A DNA stretch of 64,000 nucleotides from Paguma larvata (Eukaryota; Chordata; Mammalia; Carnivora; Viverridae). The position numbers were made by a program, and so were the translations under genes. Positions 1 to 10,460 of the stretch are shown here, in pieces (within the stretch, counting starts at the first letter, position 1; each line of letters starts with the position of its first letter). Location: the NCBI GenBank assembly GCA_030068075.1, contig CM057844.1, positions 2,852,001 through 2,916,000 on the forward strand. The letters run 5' to 3'. Below the pieces are notes generated by a model. It saw only the letters and a list, made by a program, of their open reading frames with translations. It did not search any database and was not told the DNA's origin.

Positions 1-130
1 ATCATGTGGTAGTTCTATTTTTAATGTTTTGAGGAATCTCCATACTGTTTTCCACAGTGGCTGCACCAGCTTGCATTCCCACCAACAGTGCTTGAGAGTT
101 CTTTTTTCCTCACAGCCTCACCTTGGTTCT
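1..130 (-). mobile_element. L1 ORF2 3' fragment, antisense
   Basis: The reverse complement matches the conserved end of L1 ORF2: 'CACTGTTGGTGGGAATGC', 'CTGGTGCAGCCACT' and the run into 'GAGG...CTCAAAACATTAAAAATAGAAC'. It is cut by the left window edge, so its 3' end lies outside. The right boundary is diffuse because the sequence drifts from the L1 pattern after about 125. It is non-coding and old. Confidence 0.75.
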
Positions 131-1449
131 TTACATAGCTTTTGGTCAACAGAGAAGCAGCCCCATTCTTTTCCACAAGCTAGGTGAGGATTGGAGAACT
201 CCCTATTCCTGTATGAATACAATTTTTTGGTGCTGTCTCGCATTTAGAATTGCAAAGTGTCAGTTATAGGGTAATGGAAATAAAGATGTATTTTCTCCCC
301 ATCCAGAGTCCTGTCCTGAATCTATCCAGGGACTCCAAGATAAACACCTCTGCTTCTAACAGCAGAATTGTTTCCAGGGTTAGAACTGCACTTTGATTTG
401 GTGAATGGATTTTTGGTTTGCAGAGGAGGTCCCTGGGCTGTGCAAGGGAGCAGAGCAGCTCTGTTGATCAGCATAATAAGCACAGACAGTTTCTTCTTGC
501 CCCAGGAAGCCAGGATTCCAGCATATCTGGTGACTCAAGATAGGGGGAAAAAGTGGCAACAGAGAGCCTAGTGAGAGTAATTTGGACCATGGCAGGCCCT
601 TGGACTCCTCCAGGGCTTGCAGAGGGGTGACCAGGGAAACAATGTATCTGTTCTGTTAATGTTTTCTCCATTTTCCCCTGTAGTCCTCCTGTCTGCCTAC
701 TTTCTGCATACAAGTCCCTTGTTGGGTGTCCAGGGATGACAGAGAGGGAGCTATGCCAGTACCCAGAAGAAATGAGAACTGGAGAAGATAACGAGAAAAA
801 AAGAAAAGACACCCACCCTTCCACTCACATCTGTCTTTTAAAAACTCATGTGGAAGTCAAAGTACCATATGGAGTTTAATCACAAGGTGTCTGTGAATTC
901 CAGGCCCCACTGCCTTTAGAAGCATGTGGGTCAGTGGGCTTCTCTCTGCTTTATGGGGTGAGCAAAACAGATGAAGCCAAAAGGAAGAGGATTTGCTTTC
1001 CAAAGGGTCCAACTTTGATCCCCAAGTCAGCTTTTTACTTGGAGTCCTGGCCAAAGCAGGCAACAGAATGGTTCTGACTCAGCTGAGCAAAGCTGGTGCA
1101 ATGGCTTCTGGTCACCAGCACTCACACAGCAACCTGGGCCCTGGGCACACAGCTCGAGAACCTTCCCAATCCATGCACCACTTCCGAAACTCCGAAGAGT
1201 GGAATCATAATAACAACTGAGCTGTGTTTCAACATCTAGCACATTCTATGATCCAGACTGGCCCTGCTGTCCCTGTTCAGACTTCCTTTTCTCCTTTCCC
1301 ACGAGCCTCATTCTCCAGGATTTGGAAGATGCATTCCTGGGCATGTTCCTGCTGTTTCTCAAGGCCGGGTCACCTGGGCTCCCAGGCCCACCTGGTTGCC
1401 TTGGCCCCAGCTTGAAGAGTGAATTCTTGGTACATAGAAATTTGCTTAG
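131..1449. other. Unassigned intergenic sequence
   Basis: I recognise no repeat, exon or RNA gene here. Open frames of up to 118 codons occur on both strands but overlap each other and show no known domain. Ancient, unrecognisable repeats are possible. Confidence 0.4.
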
Positions 1450-1463
1450 AAATATCTTGGACT

Positions 1464-1781
1464 TAGTCTCACAAAGTCTACCTATTCGTGGAAACATATG
1501 GTATCTGTCTTTTTCTGACCAGGGGGAGGGCTAGAGGGGAAAGGAAAAAAAGACACAGAGAGGGAGGGAGATAAAACATAAGAGACTCTCAAAGACTAAG
1601 AACAATCTGAGGGTGAGGGAGGTGAGGGAGGTGAGGGAGGTGAGGAAGGGGGAGAGGGGGTGACAGATATTAAAGAGGGCACGTGTTGGGATGAACACTG
1701 GGTGTTATATGTAAACCAATTTGAAAATAAACTATTATAATAAAAAAAACCTGAAAAAAAATAAACTAAGAAACAACAAAA
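1464..1781 (+). mobile_element. Young L1 3' end with 5' inversion (twin priming)
   Basis: A perfect 14-bp target-site duplication, AAATATCTTGGACT, flanks the element at 1450-1463 and 1782-1795. From 1464 to about 1518 the L1 sequence is inverted (the ORF2-end/3'UTR segment around 'CCACCTATTCGTGGAAACA'). From about 1519 the 3'UTR runs forward through a G-rich polypurine tract (GAGGGAGGT units, 1612-1660) to the 'GGGATGAACACTGGGTGTT' terminus and an A-rich tail. The inverted part precedes the forward part with only a few bases lost between them, the classic twin-priming structure. It is a dead 5'-truncated copy. Confidence 0.9.
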
Positions 1782-2034
1782 AAATATCTTGGACTATTTT
1801 TCACACCTTCTCTAGGACTTTCAGACTGGAGTCTTTTTGGTGTTTTTGGTTTTTTTTTTTAATTCTCCAAAGCAAACCCTCTTTAGGGAGCTGTGGGATA
1901 ATTCACAACATAGGGAAGGTGCAGTGAGTCAGCTGCTTCAAACTGCAATCAGCCTCACAAAGGTTATAGTTCTTCCAGTTATAGAATTTGGACTAGGTGC
2001 GATCTTTCTACAATATTTCCATACCTCTCACTTT

Positions 2035-2254
2035 AAAAAAAATGTTTACTTTTTTATTTTGGGAGAGAGAGAGAGACAGTGCATTCATGCATGCGAGCAG
2101 GGGAGGGTCAGAGTGAGGGGGAGAGAGAGAATCTCAAGTAGACTCCACACTCAGCACAGACCCCAACATGGGGCTCAATTCCATGTCCATGAGATCATGA
2201 CCTGAGCTGAAATCAAGGGTCAGACACCTAACTAACTGAGCCACTCAGGCACTC
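2035..2254 (-). mobile_element. CAN-SINE (tRNA-Lys-derived), antisense
   Basis: The reverse complement carries the SINE head (GAGTGCCTGAGTGGCTCAG), the A/B-box-like tRNA body ('ATCTCATGGACATGG' region), the CT-rich tract (seen here as GAGAGAGA) and a T-rich left edge that is the tail. Near-identical 16-bp duplications flank it: CCATACCTCTCACTTT at 2019-2034 and CCATACTTTTCACTTT at 2255-2270. Two mismatches in the duplication suggest moderate age. Confidence 0.9.
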
Positions 2255-2287
2255 CCATACTTTTCACTTTATTTCAAGGAAGACTTG

Positions 2288-2530
2288 AGATGGCTTATAT
2301 ATATACAAATGTATGTATATGGCTTATACATATATATGTATATATGTATGTATGTATATGGCTTATATATATGTATTATGTATGTATGTATGTATATGGC
2401 TTATACATATACATATGTATAATGTATATATGTATGTATGTATATGGCTTATACATATATATGTATATATGTATGTATGTATATGGCTTATCTATATACG
2501 TGTATATATATGTATGTATATATATACTTT
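2288..2530. repeat. AT-rich minisatellite with ATGGCTTAT units
   Basis: Six copies of ATGGCTTAT start at 2290, 2319, 2358, 2396, 2444 and 2483, separated by (TATG)n/(TA)n filler. Period lengths are 29, 39, 38, 48 and 39 bp, and the two 39-bp units beginning at 2319 and 2444 look identical. The Tyr/Met/Ile-rich open frames across it (up to 99 codons) are products of the repeat and not genes. Confidence 0.85.
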
Positions 2531-2624
2531 TTTCCAATGCTATACTAATTACAATAGAATAAACTGGGAGAGTAAAGTTGGTCAAAATACATCATATGCT
2601 GTAAATATTTAAAAGTTAAATTCG

Positions 2625-2872
2625 TGGGGCACCTGGGTGGTTCAATCAGTTAAGCCTCCAACTTTGGCTCAGGTGATGATCTTGTGGTTCCTGGGTTTGA
2701 GCCCCATTCGGGCTCTGTCCTGACAGCTCAGAGCCTGGAGCCTGCTTCCGATTCTGTATCTCCCTCTCTCTCTGCCCTTCCTCCACTTGTGCTCTCTCTC
2801 TCTCTCTCTCTCTCTTTTTCTCTCTCTCTCCCCCTCAAAAATAAATAAACATTAAAAAATAATTTAAAAAAA
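2625..2872 (+). mobile_element. CAN-SINE, sense, with long CT microsatellite
   Basis: The element runs from GGGGCACCTGGGTGGTTCAA through the tRNA-like body to a (CT)n tract at about 2790-2832 and ends in AAAAATAAATAAACATTAAA. Flanks GTTAAATTCGT and GATTGAATTCAT form an imperfect duplication. The full head, CT tract and tail indicate a fairly young felid-type copy. It sits at the left edge of an older L1 fragment. Confidence 0.92.
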
Positions 2873-2884
2873 GATTGAATTCAT

Positions 2885-3475
2885 AACTGAAAAGCATTCA
2901 AAAAGAAATCTCCAGGCCCATAATAGTTTTACTGGAAAATGTTACCAAACATTCACAGTATAGTAACAACAATTTTACATATTTCTTCCAAAAGGTAAAA
3001 AATGGAAAAACACTTTCCAACTCATTTTAAGAGGCCAATATTGTCTGGTGCTAAAAACACAAAAGGGAGGGTTGGAAGAAAGCAATGAAAGAGAAAGAAA
3101 ATTGCACATCAATATCTCTCATGACCTTGGTTGTAAAATAAAAAAAACACACACAACAAAACAAACAAAAAAATCTTCAACAAAACATTAGCAATTCCAC
3201 CCTAACAGGGTATAAAAGAAATAATAAATCATGACCAAGGGGGATTTTTTTCCAATTATGTAAGGTTTCAGCGTTTGAAAATCAGTTGATGGAATCTACC
3301 ATATCAAAAGGCTAAAGAAAAAATGATCATATCAATAGACAAAGGAAGAACATTTGACAAAATTCAATGCTAATTCATGACAGAATCTGTCACTATACCA
3401 GGAATAAGGAGGACTTCTCTCAGACTCCGAAAGAATAGCTACAAAGGCCCAGAGCTAACATCGAGCTCTGCGGTG
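2885..3475 (+). mobile_element. Ancient L1 ORF2 reverse-transcriptase fragment
   Basis: Decayed matches to the L1 RT region occur in order: the 'CTACCAAACATT...' stretch, 'AAATCTTCAACAAAACATTAGC', 'CATGACCAAGGGGGATTTTT', 'ATCATATCAATAGACAAAGGA', 'GACAAAATTCAATGC' and 'GAGCTAACATC'. Stops and indels prevent any long frame. It is an old L1 and a molecular fossil only. Confidence 0.75.
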
Positions 3476-4344
3476 CTATTCTCAAGGCCCTCCCAGTGCT
3501 CATGTGGCATGGACACCACCCAGGTGCCGGGCTGGGCTCCCCTGTGCCCATGAGAACTGTGGTGTCTCACAGAGGTGGTTGTTATGGCATCTCCTTTGCA
3601 TATAGATAGCCTGGTACAGGGAAAACATTCTAATGATGGACCTGATAATTGTTCTCATAACTTGGGAAATCCCATGAAGTTTTAATTATTTGTTTTTCTT
3701 AATTGATTGTGGAAAAGAAATGGCTAATGCTAGGAAGTTCCTTTTGTCAGCTTTCCTTTATTGAAAACTACATGTGGGATTCTGCTTTGGGCTATTTTTA
3801 TTCAGGGAGCTTATAAGAAGGAAATATGTATGGTGGGTACAGTGGGGCAGATGCTCACCTTGGTGCAGAGATCCACCCACCTTAGGCATACCTGGACACA
3901 ACTCCAACATCAATAACAGAGAACGCTCTAAGTCTCCTGCTGTCTTTGCAATTACCATGGAGTCAACAGAGAACAGTAATGAAAGAGTCTGAAGATACAG
4001 ACCTCCCCACTCAACCAGTGAATTTAGCAGGATTTGAAAACAAAAAGATACCCATGCAGAAGGGATTAAGTAAAAGAAGTTGGTAAGAGAAACTGATCAG
4101 TCATGATCATGGAACTGCCTGGGCCCAGGGTCACTGCCCTTATCCACGGTAATGGCAAACAAAGGCAGTGATTCAGAGACCCCAAATTCACCTTCCTTCT
4201 TCAGGATTTTCTTGGAGGTAATACTGTATACAGAAAAAAAAAAACAACTTCTTCCCTCCTTTGTAGGGAAAAACTCAGTTCTTTCCTCCTGTGTGTTTCC
4301 TTTACTACTTATATAGAACACTTTGCTTCTGGTCACCAAATGAG
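3476..4344. other. Unassigned intergenic sequence
   Basis: No recognisable repeat or exon. Opposing frames of 66-72 codons at 3758-3992 overlap each other and have no identifiable domain. Confidence 0.4.
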
Positions 4345-4345
4345 G

Positions 4346-4376
<31 letters not shown>

Positions 4377-4384
4377 TGTGTGTT
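4345..4384. repeat. (GT)n microsatellite, interrupted once
   Basis: A GT dinucleotide run of about 38 bases is interrupted by one TA at about 4369. A 101-codon minus-strand frame crosses it as a His-Thr run, which is a repeat artefact. Confidence 0.9.
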
Positions 4385-4434
4385 TCTCACACTACCAAGC
4401 AATTAACTGAGAGCATCTGGGTGTCCTACATTTT

Positions 4435-5110
4435 GACTCAATTCTGACACTATCTATCTAGAGACAATGTCAGATCCCATAGGTTAAGAGTTAAATCGCA
4501 TAAAACTGCCCTTCCATTTCAAAGGCCAATTACAAAGAGTAGGTACCCAGGTTACCCACAACTTCTGTCTGATTTGGCTATAAATCAGAGGTCCCAAGAC
4601 TCCCCTCCTTAGGTTCCATTAACTTGCTGGAAGAGCTCATAGAACTCAGGGAAACACATTTACTGGTTTATTAAAGAGTATGATAAAGGATTCAGATGAA
4701 CTGTCAGGTGAAGAGATACATAAGGGTGAGGTCTGGGGAAGTCCTGCACACTGAAGCTTCTGTCCCCCCTGCAAATGGGATGTGTCCGCCAACCTGGGAG
4801 CTCTCTGAACCTTGTACAATTGGGACACACCACATGGAAGCTTCCTCAGGTAGGTGCTATGGATCATTAACTCCATCTCCAGCCCTTCTTCCTTTTCAAG
4901 AGAATGGCAGGTGGGGCTGAAAATTCCAAGCTTCTAATCATGGTTTGTCTTTCTAATGACCAGCCCCCATTCGGGAGCCACCCAGGAGCCCACCCAGAGT
5001 CACCTCAATAGAACAAAAGATCCTCCCAGTGCTCTTATCATTTCAGAATTTATAAGGGTTTAAGGAACTCTGTGTCACAAATGTGGGACAGAACTGTACT
5101 GAGGGAACTC
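4435..5110. mobile_element. Probable old interspersed repeat, family not assigned
   Basis: This stretch resembles, from memory, a widely dispersed mammalian repeat. The resembling segments lie around 'GGAAGAGCTCATAGAACTC', 'GGTTTATTAAAGAGTATGA', 'GGGAGCTCTCTGAACCTTG', 'AATGACCAGCCCCCATTCG' and 'GGAACTCTGTGTCACAAATG'. I think it is LTR-class, but cannot name the family and cannot fix its ends. No open reading frame of note. Confidence 0.4.
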
Positions 5111-5904
5111 TTTTCATGCTTAATTTTGCTGTAAGTTGACTAAAAACAAGGTGGTGGGAAATGAGGGCAGCCGGGGACATATGCCCACTATAACTTGGAG
5201 TGAAGAGGCTCAAGGACCACCAGGCACAGGTTAGGCCAACATATAGCCAAGCCCACTGAACAGAGATAGAAAGAAGTCTACACTAGGTGGACTTTTCTTG
5301 AGAGGCAATGCCATTCTTTAAGAAGTATGAATAGGAAAACAAGTCTCTGGTAGAGGAGATTACCCACATGGATGGCCTTACCCTCAAAAAGTAAAATCTA
5401 ATCAGTCCACTATAATCATTAAATTCCAAGAGGATCAAATAATGCACCTGGGGAAGCTACAGGAGGCATTCCAGGGAAGTCTGTCTGAGGGGTCTAACAG
5501 ATCATTTACTGTCAGAATTAAGCAAGAATCAAAGGTCAGCACACCAGACTTGCAAAGTATGCTATGGAAAGTCATTCCCTCAGGGAAGGGAACAGAGGAC
5601 CCAGATTGGAAAGCCTGAGTAAAGAAGCCCAAAAAACAAGTACTCTGATCATTGCAAAACTACAAGTTTTTTTTTTTTTTCTGAAATACCTGGTACAGAG
5701 AAAAAAACAAATAGCAAGAATTCTCCCTTAAAGCTCTACAACATCCAGGTTTACTGGCAAACACTGAGAAGTTACAAATGGTACAAAGTCAAAGCTTTGT
5801 TTGGCTTTGCATCCAAAGCAAGCATGTGAAAATTCAAAGGACACACTAGGAAATGGGAGTTAGAGATTAAGTCTTTGCAAAAAAGCAAACATTAATCATG
5901 ACAA
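5111..5904. other. Unassigned intergenic sequence
   Basis: No repeat or gene recognised apart from a poly-T run near 5668-5681. Confidence 0.4.
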
Positions 5905-6765
5905 ACTTTTGATGCAACTAAATCTGCAAGTGGCAAGAAGTTTCTCAGCTGGATGAAATTCATGCAGAAACGCCAACACAGGCTCATTGACTTTGGTCTT
6001 GACCATGCCCAAGCCCTGAGGTGGGATGGCTGCCAGTGCACTGAGAATCCCAGTATGTTAGGTCATGAACCTAATGGTCAGCTCCTTCTGGGATGAATGA
6101 ACAGGTTATTGAGGGACTCAGTGTGGTGCAGCAACACTGTGCTTTTCAGGTAAAGTGGGATGAGGAGGAACACGAACACCAAGGTCAAGGGCAGATTGGC
6201 AAACCGCTGCATGGTTCTACATGGACACAGGCATTTTCCTTAGCAGGAAGAACTGATTGTGCCAGATTGCAGCAAAAGTGTCCCCTCACAGCTGAGTACC
6301 ACAGGGATTTAGCTCTGCATTAGGAATTCACCAACTCAGAAACACCCACTTTGTGCAAAGTGGGATGCATGACCTGAGTGTGGCTCTTTGCTTTGCAGAC
6401 AAGAAGCTATCTTCCCTAAAGTGGGAGTATAGGTCATCCAAAGAGAGTCGGGAGAAAGAACTCAAATCACTTTCTGAAAGACACCTGCACACACAGCTTC
6501 AACTAGATAGCGTCAGATCAGAGAATAAAAAGCCCTCGAGCAAAAAGCTCCCTACAGGGTTCCTGTGACTACTTTCAAGAAATAATTTAGGGTGAAATAG
6601 GCCAACTTTCCAAAAACCAACACAACCACAGAAGAGAATGATACTCTGAAATCTGATCTTGTAATTGAACTAACCTGAGTTCGCTTCTTGGAAAGTTGCA
6701 GAAACTGCACCCATTGTCACACCAAGAAAACTTTATCTGCAGAAAATAAGGAGCTCACAGGGAAT
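5905..6765 (+). pseudogene. Possible decayed retrocopy of an unidentified coiled-coil protein
   Basis: I do not recognise the gene. Conceptual pieces in shifting plus-strand frames look protein-like. They are a basic segment near 5911-5985, a hydrophilic Glu/His/Gln stretch inside the open frame 6093-6323, and a charged coiled-coil-like stretch at about 6398-6530 (frame 6353-6568; KWEYRSSKESREKELKSL). After frame changes come pieces rich in Lys/Glu/Asn to about 6765. Consecutive pieces need frameshifts and are broken by stops, as expected of a processed pseudogene. I see no poly-A tail, flanking duplication or splice sites. It could also be chance composition or an old repeat. Confidence 0.25.
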
Positions 6766-6788
6766 TTCTAGCAGAAAATAAGGAGCTC
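6739..6788. repeat. 18-bp direct repeat
   Basis: GCAGAAAATAAGGAGCTC occurs perfectly at 6739-6756 and 6771-6788, a 32-bp period. This is a small local duplication at the end of the coding-like remnant. Confidence 0.85.
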
Positions 6789-6881
6789 CATAGCCATGAT
6801 TCCCCAAGCAAGGGTGGATGTTCCTTTTGACTAAGGTTAGGATGAATATTTCAATAGGGGGGCATATTCTAAGTCACTTAG

Positions 6882-6927
6882 TTAAGTCACATGCACAACT
6901 AGAACAATAGTTGTGCATGTGACTTAA
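6882..6927. repeat. Perfect 20-bp inverted repeat (hairpin)
   Basis: TTAAGTCACATGCACAACTA at 6882-6901 is followed, after the 6-base loop GAACAA, by its exact reverse complement at 6908-6927. It belongs to no repeat family I recognise. It is short for a typical pre-microRNA. Confidence 0.9.
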
Positions 6928-7099
6928 GAAACATGCCTACACATACATGGTATGTTATATAAATGTTCTGTAAATGAGCCTCAGCTCCTCCTTGTGCAGA
7001 GAGTTTAGTATTATAATGAGGTAAAAGTAGTCTTCAGTCATTCTACAGGTCACTCCATGGGCCATCTGCATAAGCTTGAGTCAGGAGCTAAGCTCAAAC

Positions 7100-7560
7100 T
7101 GGTCTGGGTGGTCTGTCCCATCTTTGCATTTACTTGAAGCACAGAGGACAGTTCCCACACATGCTGATATCCACCTGCCTCCCTCTGAGCTCCTGCCAAA
7201 GACTTTCTCCAATACCTGTGCATGAGAGCAACCTGGCAGGAGGGGAGCAAGTATCATCAGGAGCCACCCTGGGCCCATATGGAATGGAGTCAGTGACAAA
7301 TATCCTAATTTCCCAATCCTTCGTGGAGCAACACTGAGGCACCCACACGTCAGAGGGTCTAGGTGGAGTGGCACCCAGCTGTCCATAGTGATAACCTGCC
7401 TCCTCTTATTCTGTGTTCCGTCTTCCCCCACTGGCTCCCAAACACCATCAGGTTATCTCCCAATTGAACCTGCAACTAACCTACCTCCCAACTGAACTAC
7501 CAGCATCCAAGTCCTTGACTCAAGAGTCTACATTTAGAGGAACTCCAATAAAATGATGGG
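7100..7560 (+). mobile_element. Unassigned LTR-like old repeat, copy 1
   Basis: It shares an end segment with copies at 28540-28870, 50340-50960 (minus) and 55885-56165. Features in order are 'GGCACCCAGCTGTCCATAGTG', a CT-rich 'TTCCCCCACTGG' stretch, 'TCTCCCAATTGAACC', 'CAAGTCCTTGACTCA' and a terminal 'GAGGAACTCC'. Other copies have AATAAAC before the same CCTTGTCTCAG-like motif, which suggests an LTR polyadenylation region. I cannot name the family. Confidence 0.45.
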
Positions 7561-8649
7561 GGTGCTCATTTTATAAAGCATCTTGGGAAATTCTCTGATG
7601 GTCCAGGTGGATTATTGATTCTGTTGCTTCTAGGAAACTTAGAGATTTGGGTTGGTAACAAATATCTTTGTTTACTTGTCTCACTTTTGTTAGTTGTTTG
7701 GCAAGTTCTTACTCTCATTCTTAATGTATTTCAAAAAAGAAAAAATCCAGCTCATTTATTTAGAAAATGAGTTTCTAAAACAAGTTTCAGGACCCAAATT
7801 GCAGGAAGCCACCAACTGATGAAAGGTTAGTCTTCCAAATTGTAATTTTAAATATTTTTGTATGTTTAAACTTAATTTTAAAATATTTCAAATATTTATT
7901 GAGTGTTTTATCTATTTTATGAGCCTCTCCTTATCTTTCCTTGAAGTTACTCTCATTCTCATCATACATGAGGAGTGTGGGAGCTAGCTCTCTTTTTTGT
8001 TCTTACTTGCTGCTTTTAGATAAGACCACTTCTCCTCCCTTCTTTTACAAAAACCCAGCTTATCCGAAGTACATACTGTGAGATCATACCAACCTGGCCC
8101 CATTTAAGGAGTATTTTAGTACCTGACTCCCTTTTTTTCTTCATCAATGTATGTTTCACCCTTCAAAGGATTAAACAATCCAAGGAGATGATATATCCAC
8201 TGCCTTGGCTTCTCCATTCCTTAACTTCCTCACGACCAGGTCTCTTTCTCCACTGCATTTCAGTAATCCCCCTCCAAAATCATACCTCCTCCAAAGTCTC
8301 AACTGAGTATCCCCCTGTTAGAATTTCATCCTCTCTTTTCAGCTCACTCATTTAGCTACCCTGCTTCAAACAGTGGGACTCGATGGACTAACCCTCTCTT
8401 CCTTTATTATTCAACATGTCCACCTGCCCTCCAGTTCTGCTTCCCTGCTCCCCCAGTTATGATTCCAGGCCCAGCCTCATCTCTGCTCCCTGCATACATT
8501 GTCATCTCCCTTCGTGGATCTCACCCAGACAATTCCAACCCAGTTGGGTTAAACCTTATTCTTCCCATAATACACATCCACATCTGAGGACTTTATCATA
8601 ATCTACATTGATGATGGTTGGGACAAAGCTCACATCATTGCCACCTAAT
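7561..8649. other. Unassigned intergenic sequence
   Basis: AT-rich to about 7930, then CT-rich. No repeat family or exon is recognised with confidence. Confidence 0.4.
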
Positions 8650-9548
8650 CAGAGTTATTTTAATTAAACTCTTTTATGTTGAGATAAATAGGTTCACATG
8701 TGGTCATATGAAATAATACAAAGAGATCCTCTGTACACTTTACTCGGCTTCCTCCCAAAGTAACATCTTGTAATAGTACAAGGTGAGTTGGGTAGTACAG
8801 TATCCCAACCAGGATATTGACATCCATACAATCAGGATGCAGAACATTTCTAGCACAAGGATACCCCTGGTTGCCTTTTTATGGCCACACTGACTCCTCC
8901 CCACCCACTTCTACCTTTTCCTTAATGCCTGGAAACCACTAATCTCTTTTCCATTTCTTTAGATTTATCATTTCAAGAATGTTATATAAGTTATATACAC
9001 TGAGCCATAGAATACATGGCCTTTTGAGATTGGGATTTTTCACTCAGCATCATTATCTGTAGGTTCATCCATATTGTTGAATGGATAATCTGTTCCTTTA
9101 CATTGCTAAGTAGTGTTCCATGGTACAGCTGTGCCACAGTTTGCTTAATCCTTCACTCATTGAAGAGCATTTGGGTTATTTCCAATTTGGGGCTATTATG
9201 AAAGTTGCCATAAACATTCATACATAGGTATTTGTGTGAATGTCTCTTCATTTCTCTGGAGTAAATACCAAGAATATAATTGTGGGTTCTATGATAGTTC
9301 CATGCTTAAACTTTTCAGAAACTGCTAAACAGTTTTCTGGAGAGACTCTACTATTTTACATTTCCACCAGCAATGTATAAGTAGTTCTGTTTTTCTGTAT
9401 TCTCACCAGCATTGATATTACTACTACTACTACTACTTATTATTATTATTATTATTATTAATATTATTATTATCATTATTATTATTATCATTGTTATTGT
9501 GATAGGAGTGTGGTAGTCTTTCATTAAAGTTTTAATTTGTATTTTCTT
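8650..9548 (-). mobile_element. Ancient L1 (L1M/L1ME type), 3'UTR and ORF2 end, antisense
   Basis: Read antisense, it shows the old-L1 3'UTR ('CCAACCAGGATATTGACAT', 'CTGGAAACCACTAATCTC', 'TTCAAGAATGTTATATAA'). It then enters ORF2 ('TTTTTCACTCAGCATCATTA', 'TGTTCCATGGTACAGCTGTG', 'GGGTTATTTCCAATTTGGGG', 'TTTCCACCAGCAATGTATAA'). The same element resumes after the SINE at 9549-9737. Strongly diverged and non-coding. Confidence 0.85.
9418..9502. repeat. (ACT)n/(ATT)n trinucleotide repeat
   Basis: ACT repeats pass into imperfect ATT repeats with ATC interruptions, lying inside the antisense L1. Confidence 0.85.
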
Positions 9549-9737
9549 TTTTAAATTTTTTAATGTTTATTTATTTTTGAGGGAGAGGGAGCAGGAGAGG
9601 GGCAGAGAGAAAGGGAATCTGAAGCGGGCTCCAGGCTCTGGGCTGTCAGCACAGAGCCTGATGTGGGGCTCAAACCCTGAACCATGAGATCATGACCTGA
9701 GTCAGACGCTCAACAGACTGAGCCACCCAGGCACCCC
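9549..9737 (-). mobile_element. CAN-SINE antisense, inserted in old L1
   Basis: Left edge is T-rich (AATGTTTATTTATTTTTGAG); right edge is the head, GAGCCACCCAGGCACCCC. Flanking duplication: TAATTTGTATTTTCTT before and TTATTTGTATTTCCTT after, both being L1 sequence. It is younger than its host L1. Confidence 0.93.
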
Positions 9738-10460
9738 TTTATTTGTATTTCCTTAATAGATACTAATAGACACCTTTTCCTGTACTAACTCGCCATCAGT
9801 TCATCCTCTTTGGTGAAATGTCTTTTGCTCACTTTCTAATTTTGGTTATGTATTGTTGATGTTAAGAGTTTTTGTCTATTCTAGATAACAGAGTTTTGTT
9901 GGGTATGTCATTTTCAAATATTTTATCCCAGTCTGTAACTTGCCTTATCCTTTTAACAAGGTCTTTCACAGAGCAAATGTTTTGTTGGGTATGTGGCTTT
10001 CAAATATTTCAAATACTCATCAATTGAATTGATGAAATTAAATGTATCAAAATGTTACAGACCATTCATGGTGTCAAGTCTAAAAACTTCTTTGCCTGGT
10101 CTTTGAGTCTAAAGATATTCTCCTATTTTTTTTCTAAAAGTTTTATAATTGTACACTTTACATTTAAGTCCATAACCCATTTTGGGCTAATTTTTATATA
10201 AGATGTGAGATTTAGATTGAAGTTTACTTTTTTCTGCCTGTGGCTGTCCAATGGTACCATCTCTGTTGAAAGGACTGTCTTTCTTCCATTGAATTGGAGG
10301 AACAAAAGGAACAAAAGCAATTCCTTTGGGGAGAAAAATCAGTTAGACATATCTGCATGGGTCTGTTTCTGGGGTATCTATTCTGTGGTAGCATTGATGA
10401 ATGTCTGTCCCTCTGCCAATAACTCTGATCATGTTGTAGAAATTCACATATATCCCAGTT
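9738..10460 (-). mobile_element. Ancient L1 ORF2, continuation, antisense
   Basis: Continues the element at 8650-9548: 'TCATCCTCTTTGGTGAAATG', 'TAACAGAGTTTTGTTGGGTA', 'GGTCTTTCACAGAGCAAATG', 'ACATTTAAGTCCATAACCCA', 'TGTCCAATGGTACCATCTC', 'CCTCTGCCAATAACTCTGA'. A segment near 9960-10010 repeats the 'TGTTGGGTATGT' region. The 82-codon minus frame at 10224-10472 is a decayed ORF2 piece. Confidence 0.85.

Noticed and set aside
2290..2612. Tyr/Met/Ile-rich frames that look like membrane peptides
   Set aside because: They are translations of the AT-rich minisatellite.
2625..2872. tRNA-like sequence, suspected tRNA gene
   Set aside because: It is the tRNA-derived head of a CAN-SINE, with the CT tract and A-rich tail present; the same holds for the other SINE copies.
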